From a bacterium 210820-DFI.6.37 (lineage in GTDB: Bacteria; Bacillota; Clostridia; Peptostreptococcales; Anaerovoracaceae): 64,000 nt of DNA. The first letter of the stretch is position 1; each line of letters begins with the position of its first letter. Below the pieces are notes generated by a model. It had not been told where the DNA came from. It was given only the letters and a program-made list of their open reading frames with translations, and made no database searches. Location: positions 1 to 64,000 of the forward strand of contig JAJCKG010000014.1 of the NCBI GenBank assembly GCA_020558355.1, given 5' to 3'. Positions 18,051-26,958 of this stretch are shown one piece after another. Both the position numbers and the translations under genes were made by a program.

Positions 18051-19319
18051 ATGTTTCGAAGATCAAGAATCAAAATTATTGCTTCCATCATGACGATTCT
18101 TGTCTTGCTGTTCGCGGGCACGCTGGGTCTCATCTATTTTACCAGCTATATGGAGGTATATGACCGGGACCAGCAGATGCTGCGGCGGTACTGCGGCGCT
18201 TATTCCCTCAGCGGAGACCCTCAGCCGCGGATAAAAGCGCCAAAGGTTCCGGACGATGACCGCCTGCCCGGAGAAAACGGGATGAAGGAAAAAGAGATCG
18301 AGGATGATCCGCTTTTCCAGCTGTCGATCTTTTATTCGGTTGCTTTTTCCCAGGATGGAGATGTCATCAGCGTGGATGATAACAACAGCAATGTCTATTC
18401 GGCTCAAAAGCTGACCCAGCTCGCAGAGCGGATTGCGCAAAAGGGAGATTCTCAGGGAAAGACGGAGGATCTGATTTACCGCAGAGAGGAAGGCGACGGC
18501 TATATACTGGTTGCCTTTATGGATAATACGATTATGAGCGAAAGCGTTACGACCCTTTTCCAGTACACACTCATCTTTGGAAGCGGGGCCGCGGTGGTGA
18601 TTTTCTTCCTTTCCCTGGTTCTGGCGAGAAAAATCGTAAAGCCTCTTGAGGAAAGCCATGGGAGACAGAAGCAGTTCCTTTCCGACGCGGGACATGAGCT
18701 GAAGACCCCTGTAGCGGTTATCCGAGCCAATGCGGATCTGCTGTCCAGGGAGCTGGGAAGCAGTCAGTGGCTGGACAACATACAGTTGGAGAACAACCGG
18801 ATGGCGGCCCTGATCCGGCAGCTGATGGAGCTGGCCAGAACGGAGAGCGCGGAGCCCGATATGAAAAAAACGGATTTCAGTCATATTGCCGTGGGAGAGA
18901 TCCTTCCTTTTGAGAGTGTTGCCTTTGAAAAAGGAATCCAGCTGTCCTATGACGCCATTAAGGAAGGCGTTCTGGTCTTTGGAAACCCGGGGCAGCTGCA
19001 GCAGCTTGTGGCTATTCTGCTGGACAACGCGGTAGAGCACTCCCCAAGAAATGGAAGGGTTACGGCATCGTTATCCGCGGTTCGTAATAAAGCGAGATTT
19101 TCCGTCAGCAATGAAGGACAGCCTCTGTCAAAGGAAGAGCGGCAGCTGATCTTCGAGCGATTTTACCGGGGAGATCCTGCCAGAAGCGGGAAAGGGGACC
19201 ACTATGGACTGGGGCTTGCAATCGCGAAAGCAATTGTGACGGCCCATCATGGAGAGATCCATGTGGACTGTGGAGACGGCCTTGTAACCTTTACAGTATC
19301 TCTCCCTGCCGGAGCCTGA
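18051..19319 (+). CDS. Membrane sensor histidine kinase
   Basis: The protein has 422 residues. Two membrane segments (about 8-31 and 166-192) enclose an extracellular region of about 130 residues that contains an acidic stretch and no recognised sensor fold. The cytoplasmic part has the H-box SDAGHELKTPVAV (His215), an N-box (LLDNAVEHS) and G-boxes (YGLGLAIAKAIV). It autophosphorylates and passes phosphate to the response regulator encoded 9 bp upstream. GAGGTGAG lies ahead of the ATG. The signal is unknown, but the neighbouring tannase-like lipoprotein suggests a surface or ester-related cue. Confidence 0.94.
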   Translation: MFRRSRIKIIASIMTILVLLFAGTLGLIYFTSYMEVYDRDQQMLRRYCGAYSLSGDPQPRIKAPKVPDDDRLPGENGMKEKEIEDDPLFQLSIFYSVAFSQDGDVISVDDNNSNVYSAQKLTQLAERIAQKGDSQGKTEDLIYRREEGDGYILVAFMDNTIMSESVTTLFQYTLIFGSGAAVVIFFLSLVLARKIVKPLEESHGRQKQFLSDAGHELKTPVAVIRANADLLSRELGSSQWLDNIQLENNRMAALIRQLMELARTESAEPDMKKTDFSHIAVGEILPFESVAFEKGIQLSYDAIKEGVLVFGNPGQLQQLVAILLDNAVEHSPRNGRVTASLSAVRNKARFSVSNEGQPLSKEERQLIFERFYRGDPARSGKGDHYGLGLAIAKAIVTAHHGEIHVDCGDGLVTFTVSLPAGA

Positions 19320-19345
19320 TAAAAATCTGGAAAAAGAGAAAACCT

Positions 19346-19377
19346 TCAATAAAATTTCAAGCTTCCGCAGTTACAAT
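19346..19377 (+). promoter_or_regulatory. Response-regulator-type promoter of the tannase-like gene
   Basis: TCAAT at 19346-19350 and TCAAG at 19357-19361 are 11 bp apart. A TACAAT -10 lies at 19372-19377, 15 bp after the start of the second repeat; at 17298 the same distance is 14 bp. There is no good -35. Confidence 0.5.
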
Positions 19378-19402
19378 GGGAAACTGAAAAAGGAGGTTTT
19401 TT

Positions 19403-21628
19403 ATGAAATACAGAAGGAAGATCGGAAGGGCGCTGCTTGCCATTGCCCTTTTTGGCGCACTGTTCGCGCTCTGCGCCTGCTCTCAGTCAGAATCAGTCAG
19501 CGACGCGCGGGCCAAAGAATCCATTGAGACTACATTGAATCTCGCGAATAATGAGGACCAGGAATGGACCTATGAGAAGACAGCTGACGCCTGGATTTTG
19601 TCTCCGGTTTCGGCAGTTGCCAACCCGGAGCTGCCGGATCAGCAAGGGGTGTCCGTCTGTGTTCCGGGGGCTTACATTACCGGAATTGATACGGACAAGG
19701 ACGGCCAGGCGGATGTGACCGCCAAAACGTATCAGGAGGCGGTAAAAGGCGCTCTGGTGATGGATTATGACGCAAAGATTACCAGTACCAACGGACAGGT
19801 CTATACGGCAGCTTCCGCTCCGGCCATTCTCAATACCGGGGCGGCCGGTTATGGTTCCTCCGAGAACGCCGCCGCGTCCACTGTTTACGCGTCGGAGGGA
19901 TATATTAATATTGCCTGCGGAAACCGGGGCAAACAGGATACGGCGGAGGATGATGACGGAAATACCTACTATACAGGCGACGCGCCTTCCTGCCTGGTAG
20001 ATCAGAAGGCGGCGGCCCGCTATGTAAAATACAACATGCTGCTTGGCAACCTTCCGGGTAATGTGGATTATTTTGTTTCCACAGGCGGCTCCGGCGGAGG
20101 CGCTCACGCGGCTATGTTCGCGGCTACATCCAACAACTCGGATTTTTACGATTATCAGATCGAAGCCGGCGCTGTAGGGGTATACAATACAACAGACGGA
20201 GGGTATTCCACAACCGTTACAATCGACGGAACGGATTATGAGCTTTCCGACGGAGCGTGGGGCTGCGTGGCGTACAGCGCGATTACATTCCTATATGAAG
20301 CGGATATGGCGCAGGCCTTTGAATATTATATGGACACCTCCTATGACTTCAATACGTCTTTTCAGGAGCAGCTGGCTGAATATCTTTCGGCCGCGTATAT
20401 GGAATATATCAACGACCAGAAGCTGTCTGTAAAGGAAGCGGATGCGGGCTTTGATCTGAATGGAGACGGAGATAAAAAGGATACCGTTTCTCTGACGATT
20501 CAGTATGATCCGGATTCTCACCCGGAAACAAACGGCTATTACGGCACATACCTGGATCTGTATCTGGCTGAATTTACGGAGAATCTTCAGTGGTATCTGG
20601 ACCATCTGGACTACGCGGAAAGCTGGACCTGGTTCGATGAAGATGGAAAGGCCCTCTCAGATAAGAAAGTCGCCTCTATGACTTCTGAAGATAAAGCGGA
20701 GGCCTTCCTTGAGGGCCGGTACGCGAAGGGAAGCTCCGGAGGAAAGGCGGAAAATCCCACTAGCGGTATGGGAGGCGCCGATGATTTTGACGGTCTGAAA
20801 GGCGGCGCAAAGGACGGTAAAGCGATTAAAGGAGCGCTGCCGGATAAAGGAAAAAAAGACGGAACGCTTCCTGATAAAGGGGCTCTGCCGGACATGGGAA
20901 ATAAAGACGCGGCCGGAACACCGGACAGCGGAACAACGCAGTCGGCAACAGGAAAGAGCGATTCTGAGAATTACAGCAGCTATGAGGAAATGGTCGCGGC
21001 CTACAAAGCGGATGTGGAAGCCATCTACGAGGGGGATCAATACGGGAAGAATATTGTTTCCCTGTACAACCCGTTAAACTATATTGGAGCGGAAGAAACG
21101 GAAGATCCGGTATGGACCAGAATCGTTATGGGCGCTTCCGAGGGAGATATGTCCATGTTTTCTTCTCTGAATCTGCAGATCGCCTGGCTTAACGCGGGAG
21201 TCAACGCGGTAATCGAGTGGCAGTGGGACGGCGGCCATGTGCCGTCTGAGATTTTCGGCAATTCGTTTTCTTTCTATGTGGATCAGATGTACGGATCCTA
21301 TGTGGACGGAGCTGAGACCATCACCGCCGCAAAGGCGGAACCGCAGACGAAAAACGGAACCGCCTCAGAGCCGGAAGGAACGGATTTGAGCGGCTGGGTC
21401 AACGGGGATGATCTTACCAGCGTATCCTTTTCTCTGGCAGACGCCGCGGCGTACAGAACCTCGGGCGCAAGCAAAGCGATTCCGGGCTTTGATGTCATCG
21501 ACTACAGTCAGGAGGACTATGTGTTTGGCGATACGCGGGAAGACGCGCGCCACTGGAACAAATTCCTTCTGGATATTTTTGAAGAATATGCGGATGAACT
21601 TGAGCCGCTGTTTAATCGTGAAACCTGA
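19403..21628 (+). CDS. Tannase-like (subtype A) secreted lipoprotein esterase
   Basis: The protein has 741 residues. A lipoprotein signal ends at LCAC with Cys26, so it should be anchored outside the membrane. SEGYINIACGNRG, then CLVDQKAAARYVKYN, then FVSTGGSGGGAHAAMFAATS (nucleophile Ser230) follow the pattern of subtype A tannases and related alpha/beta hydrolases. Near the end DYVFGDTREDARHW could contribute the acid and His. A Gly/Lys/Asp-rich stretch with repeated LPDKG units (about residues 436-520) lies between the two halves. AAGGAGG precedes the ATG. Tannin-ester hydrolysis is only a family-based guess. The two-component system upstream is its likely regulator. Confidence 0.8.
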   Translation: MKYRRKIGRALLAIALFGALFALCACSQSESVSDARAKESIETTLNLANNEDQEWTYEKTADAWILSPVSAVANPELPDQQGVSVCVPGAYITGIDTDKDGQADVTAKTYQEAVKGALVMDYDAKITSTNGQVYTAASAPAILNTGAAGYGSSENAAASTVYASEGYINIACGNRGKQDTAEDDDGNTYYTGDAPSCLVDQKAAARYVKYNMLLGNLPGNVDYFVSTGGSGGGAHAAMFAATSNNSDFYDYQIEAGAVGVYNTTDGGYSTTVTIDGTDYELSDGAWGCVAYSAITFLYEADMAQAFEYYMDTSYDFNTSFQEQLAEYLSAAYMEYINDQKLSVKEADAGFDLNGDGDKKDTVSLTIQYDPDSHPETNGYYGTYLDLYLAEFTENLQWYLDHLDYAESWTWFDEDGKALSDKKVASMTSEDKAEAFLEGRYAKGSSGGKAENPTSGMGGADDFDGLKGGAKDGKAIKGALPDKGKKDGTLPDKGALPDMGNKDAAGTPDSGTTQSATGKSDSENYSSYEEMVAAYKADVEAIYEGDQYGKNIVSLYNPLNYIGAEETEDPVWTRIVMGASEGDMSMFSSLNLQIAWLNAGVNAVIEWQWDGGHVPSEIFGNSFSFYVDQMYGSYVDGAETITAAKAEPQTKNGTASEPEGTDLSGWVNGDDLTSVSFSLADAAAYRTSGASKAIPGFDVIDYSQEDYVFGDTREDARHWNKFLLDIFEEYADELEPLFNRET

Positions 21629-21639
21629 CTTTACAAAAC

Positions 21640-21669
21640 AAAAAGCCGCTGGCAACGCAGCGGCTTTTT
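21640..21669 (+). terminator. Intrinsic terminator
   Basis: GCCGCTG (21645-21651) pairs with CAGCGGC (21658-21664) around a 6-nt loop. Flanking A and T runs extend the stem and supply the U-tract. Confidence 0.9.
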
Positions 21670-21710
21670 GTAAATTTAACACAATTCATATCTTATTTTC
21701 TATCTTCCCC

Positions 21711-21739
21711 TTTTCATTTACCAAAAAATAGGCTATACT
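21711..21739 (+). promoter_or_regulatory. Probable promoter of the CNNM-type gene
   Basis: TATACT at 21734-21739 is preceded at 17 bp by TTTTCA, a weak -35, about 55 bp ahead of the start codon. Confidence 0.4.
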
Positions 21740-21793
21740 AAAGTATTAGTATTTTTAAAGCTATTTCATGGTCTGGGAGGGAACATTTAAGAC

Positions 21794-23074
21794 ATGGACA
21801 GTCACATAATTGTAGACATCGCCGCAATCGTAATCCTTGTTATACTATCCGGGTATTTTTCAGCAACAGAAACCGCGTTTACCTCATTGAACCGGATCCG
21901 GGTCAAGAACATGGCCGGAGAAGGGAACAAACGGGCCGAGCTGGTTCTGAAGCTGGAGGAAAATTATGACAAGCTGCTGACTACGATTCTGATTGGAAAT
22001 AATATTGTCAATATTACCATGACGGCTATTTCTACTGTATTGTTCGTAGAACTCTTCGGCGCGTACGGTCCGACCTTATCCACGGTAGTCATAACCATTG
22101 TTGTTCTCATCTTTGGAGAAATCTCTCCTAAGAGCGTCGCGAAAGAATCACCGGAGAGCTTTTCCATGTTTTCCGCCCCGCTCATTCGAATTCTGGCCGC
22201 GATCCTTACCCCTGTAAATTTCCTGTTTTCAAAATGGAAGGGGCTGCTGGCCCGCGTCTTCAAACTGGGAGAGGACCGGACGATTACAGAAGACGAACTG
22301 CTGACCATGGTAGAGGAAGCCGAGACCATCGGCGGTATTGATAATGAGCAGAGTGAGCTGATCCAAAACGCCATCGAGTTCAAGGAGCTGGAGGCCTGGG
22401 ACGTGCTGACGCCCCGGGTGGATATGAAAGCCATTGATGTGGAGGATACAAAGGAAGAGGTTGCGAAGCTCTTTAAAAAGACCGGATTTTCCCGTCTTCC
22501 TGTTTACGAAGATGATATCGATAAAATTATGGGGGTTCTGAATCAGAAGGATTTTCATAATTATATAGCAGGCACCAATAAAACCATTTCCGATTATGTG
22601 AAGCCGGTAGTGTTCGTTGCGGGCGCGATTAAAATTTCCGCGCTTTTGAAAAAAATGCAGCAGATGAAGACACATCTGGCCATCGTTATCGATGAGTACG
22701 GCGGAACGGAGGGACTGGTGACGATGGAAGATATTATAGAAGAACTGGTAGGAGAAATCTACGATGAACACGACGCTGTCATATCGCAGGAGATCATCCC
22801 TCTGCAGAACGGAAGCTATCGGGTAAAGTGCAACGCCAGTATTGCCAAGGTTTTTGATTTCTTTGATATTGAAGAGGAAATGAATGTTCAAACGGTCAAT
22901 GGCTGGGTAGTCGTTCAGCTGGACAAGCTGCCGGTGAAAAATGATACGTTTTCACAGCAGATCGGAGACAAGCTGCTGAAGGTCCGGGTGACCAAGGCGG
23001 ATGACCGGAGAGCATTGGAAATAAATCTGGTGGTAGAAGAAACAGAACCAGAAGAAGAAAAGAAAGGGGAATAA
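21794..23074 (+). CDS. CNNM/CorC-HlyC family membrane protein (hemolysin-related, probable ion transporter)
   Basis: The protein has 426 residues. The N-terminal DUF21/CNNM domain (about 1-175) has four hydrophobic segments and the signature SGYFSATETAFTSLNRIRVK. Two CBS domains follow (about 200-320; for example FSRLPVYEDDIDKIMGVLNQ and LAIVIDEYGGTEGLVTMEDI). The C-terminal CorC_HlyC domain (about 335-415) contains NGSYRVKCNASI. Relatives are linked to magnesium or cobalt efflux, and true haemolysin activity is unlikely. It ends 3 bp before secA, so the two are probably co-transcribed. Confidence 0.92.
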   Translation: MDSHIIVDIAAIVILVILSGYFSATETAFTSLNRIRVKNMAGEGNKRAELVLKLEENYDKLLTTILIGNNIVNITMTAISTVLFVELFGAYGPTLSTVVITIVVLIFGEISPKSVAKESPESFSMFSAPLIRILAAILTPVNFLFSKWKGLLARVFKLGEDRTITEDELLTMVEEAETIGGIDNEQSELIQNAIEFKELEAWDVLTPRVDMKAIDVEDTKEEVAKLFKKTGFSRLPVYEDDIDKIMGVLNQKDFHNYIAGTNKTISDYVKPVVFVAGAIKISALLKKMQQMKTHLAIVIDEYGGTEGLVTMEDIIEELVGEIYDEHDAVISQEIIPLQNGSYRVKCNASIAKVFDFFDIEEEMNVQTVNGWVVVQLDKLPVKNDTFSQQIGDKLLKVRVTKADDRRALEINLVVEETEPEEEKKGE

Positions 23075-23077
23075 AAA

Positions 23078-25831
23078 ATGAGCCTAATGGAAAAAATCTT
23101 TGGCGACCTCAACGCGAAGGAAGTAAAGAAGGTCGCTAAAATCGCGGATAAGGTGGAAGCCTATGATGAACAGATGCAGGGACTTTCCGATGAAGAGCTG
23201 CGGGGAAAGACGTCTGAATTCAGGCAGCGTCTGCAAAAAGGAGAGACACTGGATGACCTTTTGCCGGAAGCCTTTGCCGTATGCCGGGAAGGCGCAGTGC
23301 GAAGTCTGGGAATGAAGCACTTCCGGGTACAGATTATCGGTGGTATCGTGCTTCACCAGGGGCGGATCGCTGAAATGAAAACTGGTGAAGGTAAGACTTT
23401 GGTAGCGACCCTTCCTGTATATCTGAACGCGCTTGAGGGAAAAGGCGTCCATGTTGTGACGGTCAACGATTACCTGGCAAAGCGAGATATGGAATGGATG
23501 GGAAAGCTGTACAATTTCCTGGGTATGACGGTAGGCTGCGTAATCCACGGAATCAGTGAGGAAGAGCGGAAGGCCGCCTATGACGCGGATATTACTTATG
23601 GAACCAACAACGAGTACGGTTTTGATTATCTGAGAGATAACATGGTTCTCTACAAAGAGGACATGATGCAGAGAGATCTGAACTTCGCCATTGTGGACGA
23701 AGTGGACTCCATCCTCATCGATGAAGCCAGAACGCCGCTGATCATTTCAGGGCAGGGCGGAAAATCCACAGATATGTACAAAAAAGCGGATCGCTTTGTA
23801 AAGGATCTGACCATTGAGACGGACTTTACGGTAGAAGAAAAGGATAAGCAGGTTTCTCTTACCGAAGAAGGCGTCAGCAAGTGTGAAGCTTACTTTGAAG
23901 TGGAAAACTTTTCGGATCCGGAAAACATGGAAATCAACCATCATGTGCTGCAGGCGCTGAAAGCGAGAAACATGATGAAGAGGGATGTTGACTATATTAT
24001 TAAAGACGGCGAGATCGTCATTGTCGATGAATTTACAGGACGTCTCATGTTCGGCCGCCGCTACAGTGACGGCCTGCACCAGGCCATCGAGGCAAAGGAA
24101 GGCGTTCTGGTAAGATCCGAGTCTAAGACCCTGGCTACCATCACCTTGCAGAACTACTTCCGTATGTATCAGAAGCTGGCCGGTATGACTGGTACGGCCA
24201 AGACAGAGGAAGATGAATTCCGGGATATTTATAATATGGACGTTGTTGTGGTGCCGACCAATATGCCTGTTGTCCGAGACGACCAGCAGGACGCGGTATA
24301 CGCTACAGAAAAGGGCAAGTACAAATCCATTGTGGATAAGGTGGCGGCGGCTCATGAAACGGGACAGCCGGTACTGGTGGGTACCGTTTCCATTGAAAAA
24401 TCGGAAATCATCGCGAACAGCCTGAAAAAACGGGGTATTAAAAAGTTCAACGTACTCAACGCGAAGCACCACGAGCAGGAAGCGGAAATCATTGCTCAGG
24501 CAGGCCGTCAGGGCGCCATTACCATTGCCACCAATATGGCCGGCCGTGGTACGGATATTATCCTGGGAGGCAACCCGGAATTTGAGGCGAAGCGTGAAAT
24601 GAGAAAGCTGGGCTACGACGCGGAGGCTATTGCCTTTGCTACTGGCTTTGTCCAGACGGATGACCCGGAACTGATGAAAGCGAGAGAAGAATTCAATCAG
24701 CTTCATGAAAAATATAAGGAGGAGCGAAAGGAAGAGCAGGAAAAGGTGCGGGAACTGGGCGGCCTGTGCATCATCGGTACAGAGCGGCATGAGTCTAGAC
24801 GTATTGACAACCAGCTGCGAGGCCGTTCCGGAAGGCAGGGAGACCCGGGCCGGACTCAGTTCTGTATTTCTCTGGAAGACGAGCTGATGCGTCTCTTCGG
24901 CGGCGAGCGGATGCAGAATGTAGTGAAGCGTCTGGGCGTAGAAGAAGACGAGCCGATTGAGGCGGGAATGATTACCAGGTCCATCGAAGGAGCGCAGAAG
25001 AAGGTGGAAGGCCGCAACTTCTCCATTCGTAAATACGTGCTCCAGTACGATAACGTAATGAACAAGCAGCGTGAGATCATCTACGGCGAACGTAAAAAGG
25101 TTCTCTTTGGAGAAGATCTGCGTGAAGATATTACCAGTATGACCCGAGAGCTGATCGATGAAGTTGTGGAGCCTATCACCATCGCTTCCCGTTTCCCGGA
25201 AGAGTGGGATATGGACACTCTCAATGAGGGGCTGAAAAAGCTTTCGCCTGCCTTTACGCCTGTAGAGCTGACGGAAGATGAGATGAACCAGCTGAATCCG
25301 GAAGGATTGAAAGAGAAGATCTATGATATCTTTGAGCGGCTGTATCAGGACAAGGAAGCGGAGATCGGCATCGATAAGATGCGGGAGATCGAGCGAATGA
25401 TTCTGATCCGGGTTGTAGACAACAAATGGATGGATCACATCGACGCTATGGATCAGCTGAAGAGCGGGATCGGCCTGCGGGCTCTGGGACAGCAGGACCC
25501 TGCGGCGGCTTACGCGCAGGAAGGCTTTGACATGTTTGAGCTGATGATCCAGTCTATCAAGGAAGATACGGTGAAATTCTGCTACAGCGTAACGGTTCAG
25601 ACCGGCACAGAACGTCGGGATATTATGGGAACCGGACAGGAAAGAAAGGACGAATTTGTAGATGAAGGCCCTCTTATGGAGGGACAGGAGCTTCCGGAGG
25701 AAGAACAGCTTCCGCAGCGTGAAAAGAAGCAGGAGCCATACAGAAGGGAGCAGCCGAAAATCGGCAGAAACGATCCTTGCCCGTGCGGCTCCGGAAAGAA
25801 ATATAAGAACTGCTGCGGCAAAAATGCGTAG
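23078..25831 (+). CDS. secA: Preprotein translocase ATPase SecA
   Basis: The protein has 917 residues, normal family length. This is the motor of Sec-dependent secretion, acting at the membrane with SecYEG. It has the Walker [17 protein letters not shown], the DEAD-type box [26 protein letters not shown], and [10 protein letters not shown] in the second helicase lobe. The C-terminus carries the zinc-binding [13 protein letters not shown] that contacts SecB-like partners or lipids. AAAGGGG lies ahead of the ATG, only 3 bp after the CNNM gene. Confidence 0.98.
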   Translation: MSLMEKIFGDLNAKEVKKVAKIADKVEAYDEQMQGLSDEELRGKTSEFRQRLQKGETLDDLLPEAFAVCREGAVRSLGMKHFRVQIIGGIVLHQGRIAEMKTGEGKTLVATLPVYLNALEGKGVHVVTVNDYLAKRDMEWMGKLYNFLGMTVGCVIHGISEEERKAAYDADITYGTNNEYGFDYLRDNMVLYKEDMMQRDLNFAIVDEVDSILIDEARTPLIISGQGGKSTDMYKKADRFVKDLTIETDFTVEEKDKQVSLTEEGVSKCEAYFEVENFSDPENMEINHHVLQALKARNMMKRDVDYIIKDGEIVIVDEFTGRLMFGRRYSDGLHQAIEAKEGVLVRSESKTLATITLQNYFRMYQKLAGMTGTAKTEEDEFRDIYNMDVVVVPTNMPVVRDDQQDAVYATEKGKYKSIVDKVAAAHETGQPVLVGTVSIEKSEIIANSLKKRGIKKFNVLNAKHHEQEAEIIAQAGRQGAITIATNMAGRGTDIILGGNPEFEAKREMRKLGYDAEAIAFATGFVQTDDPELMKAREEFNQLHEKYKEERKEEQEKVRELGGLCIIGTERHESRRIDNQLRGRSGRQGDPGRTQFCISLEDELMRLFGGERMQNVVKRLGVEEDEPIEAGMITRSIEGAQKKVEGRNFSIRKYVLQYDNVMNKQREIIYGERKKVLFGEDLREDITSMTRELIDEVVEPITIASRFPEEWDMDTLNEGLKKLSPAFTPVELTEDEMNQLNPEGLKEKIYDIFERLYQDKEAEIGIDKMREIERMILIRVVDNKWMDHIDAMDQLKSGIGLRALGQQDPAAAYAQEGFDMFELMIQSIKEDTVKFCYSVTVQTGTERRDIMGTGQERKDEFVDEGPLMEGQELPEEEQLPQREKKQEPYRREQPKIGRNDPCPCGSGKKYKNCCGKNA

Positions 25832-25902
25832 CGGAAAGCGGCAAAACAAATAACTGCAAGAATTTTCAAGATTCCCAATAATATAATTTCTTTTCCGGAA
25901 TA

Positions 25903-25931
25903 TTGACAAATCAAAACAGTGTTGCTAAAAT
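25903..25931 (+). promoter_or_regulatory. Promoter of the acetamidase-permease operon
   Basis: TTGACA (25903-25908), 17 bp, TAAAAT (25926-25931) is a near-consensus promoter. It overlaps the upstream TTG that would extend the coding frame, which argues for the internal ATG at 26008 as the true start. Confidence 0.75.
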
Positions 25932-25944
25932 CTCATATGAACAG

Positions 25945-25982
25945 AAGAGCGGAAATGATCCTTTATTTCTGCTCTTATTTTT
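25945..25982 (+). terminator. Leader hairpin with T-run (possible attenuator)
   Basis: AAGAGCGGAAAT (25945-25956) pairs with ATTTCTGCTCTT (25964-25975) with one G-U pair, followed by ATTTTTGG. It lies just downstream of the promoter and ahead of the start codon, so it could attenuate the operon. Confidence 0.55.
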
Positions 25983-26007
25983 GGCAAAGAACGAAGAGGA
26001 GGATATT

Positions 26008-26904
26008 ATGAAAACTATCGATAAGTCCGTGTATAATTTTTCCAAAAATAATGAACCTTTTACTGACGCGGATCCTGGAGAACTGCTGTTGTTTAAAACA
26101 ATGGACTGCTTCTCAAACCGTCTGAAGACAGAAGAAGATCTGATTACCGATCTTGCGTACAGCTATGATGTCGCGAATCCGGCAGCAGGACCTGTTTATA
26201 TCAACGGGGCAGAGCCGGGAGATGTTCTGGCAGTAGATATTCTGGATATTCAGGTGGCGGATCAGGGTGTGATTTCTACCTGTGAAGGCTGCGGACCTCT
26301 CTGCGATGATATGGATATTCGTACCAGAGTTGTAAAAATTAAAGATGGTATCGCGGAGTTTAACGGCGTAAAATTTCCCATTGATCCGATGATCGGCGTA
26401 ATCGGGACCGCGCCTGACGGAGATGATGTGATCGACGGATATCCGGGAAATCACGGCGGAAATATGGACAGCAAAATCATCAAAAAGGGAGCCAGAGTCT
26501 ATTTTCCTGTAAGAGTGAAAGGGGCGCTGCTCCAGCTGGGAGACGTTCACGCGACCATGGGTGACGCGGAGCTTTGCGGAACAGGAATCGAGATTGCAGC
26601 GGAAGTGCTGGTAAAGGTTTCTCTCATTAAAGACTTTGAGCTGAACTGGCCTGTAACAGAAACAGCGACTCACTGGTATGTCAATGCCTGCGCGCATGAC
26701 TTCGGAGAAGCGCTGCGGAACGCGTCCAGAGAGCTGCAGAGGCTGCTGATGAATGTGACAGGATGGGACAAGACCGATACATATATGTATATGTCTGTAC
26801 AAAGTGATGTAGCAATTAATCAGGCTTGCGTGCCGTGTGAGGTGGCTATGATTCTCAGATTCGGAACCCCGAAGCTTCCTCAGTTTAAACCATTGATCGG
26901 CTAA
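26008..26904 (+). CDS. Acetamidase/formamidase family protein
   Basis: The protein has 298 residues. It is expected to release ammonia from small amides in the cytoplasm. PVYINGAEPGDVLAVDILDI, GNHGGNMDSK and LGDVHATMGDAELCGTGIE are the family signatures, including the metal- and substrate-site His, Asp and Glu residues. The frame is open from 25903, but that TTG overlaps a consensus -35 box; AGAGGAGG sits 6 nt before the ATG at 26008, which is chosen. An APC permease follows 54 bp later, which suggests that the substrate is imported. Confidence 0.92.
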   Translation: MKTIDKSVYNFSKNNEPFTDADPGELLLFKTMDCFSNRLKTEEDLITDLAYSYDVANPAAGPVYINGAEPGDVLAVDILDIQVADQGVISTCEGCGPLCDDMDIRTRVVKIKDGIAEFNGVKFPIDPMIGVIGTAPDGDDVIDGYPGNHGGNMDSKIIKKGARVYFPVRVKGALLQLGDVHATMGDAELCGTGIEIAAEVLVKVSLIKDFELNWPVTETATHWYVNACAHDFGEALRNASRELQRLLMNVTGWDKTDTYMYMSVQSDVAINQACVPCEVAMILRFGTPKLPQFKPLIG

Positions 26905-26958
26905 TATAGGCTGAAACGTGTTTAAAAGATATTATATTATGTATGTAAGGAGAACAAA

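Noticed and set aside
23747-25909. Very long minus-strand open frame opposite secA
   Set aside because: It is the mirror of a strongly conserved gene, rich in Leu, Phe and His as such shadows are, and has no ribosome site.
25903-26007. N-terminal extension of the acetamidase to a TTG start
   Set aside because: The TTG overlaps a consensus -35 box, and a strong ribosome site serves the ATG at 26008.
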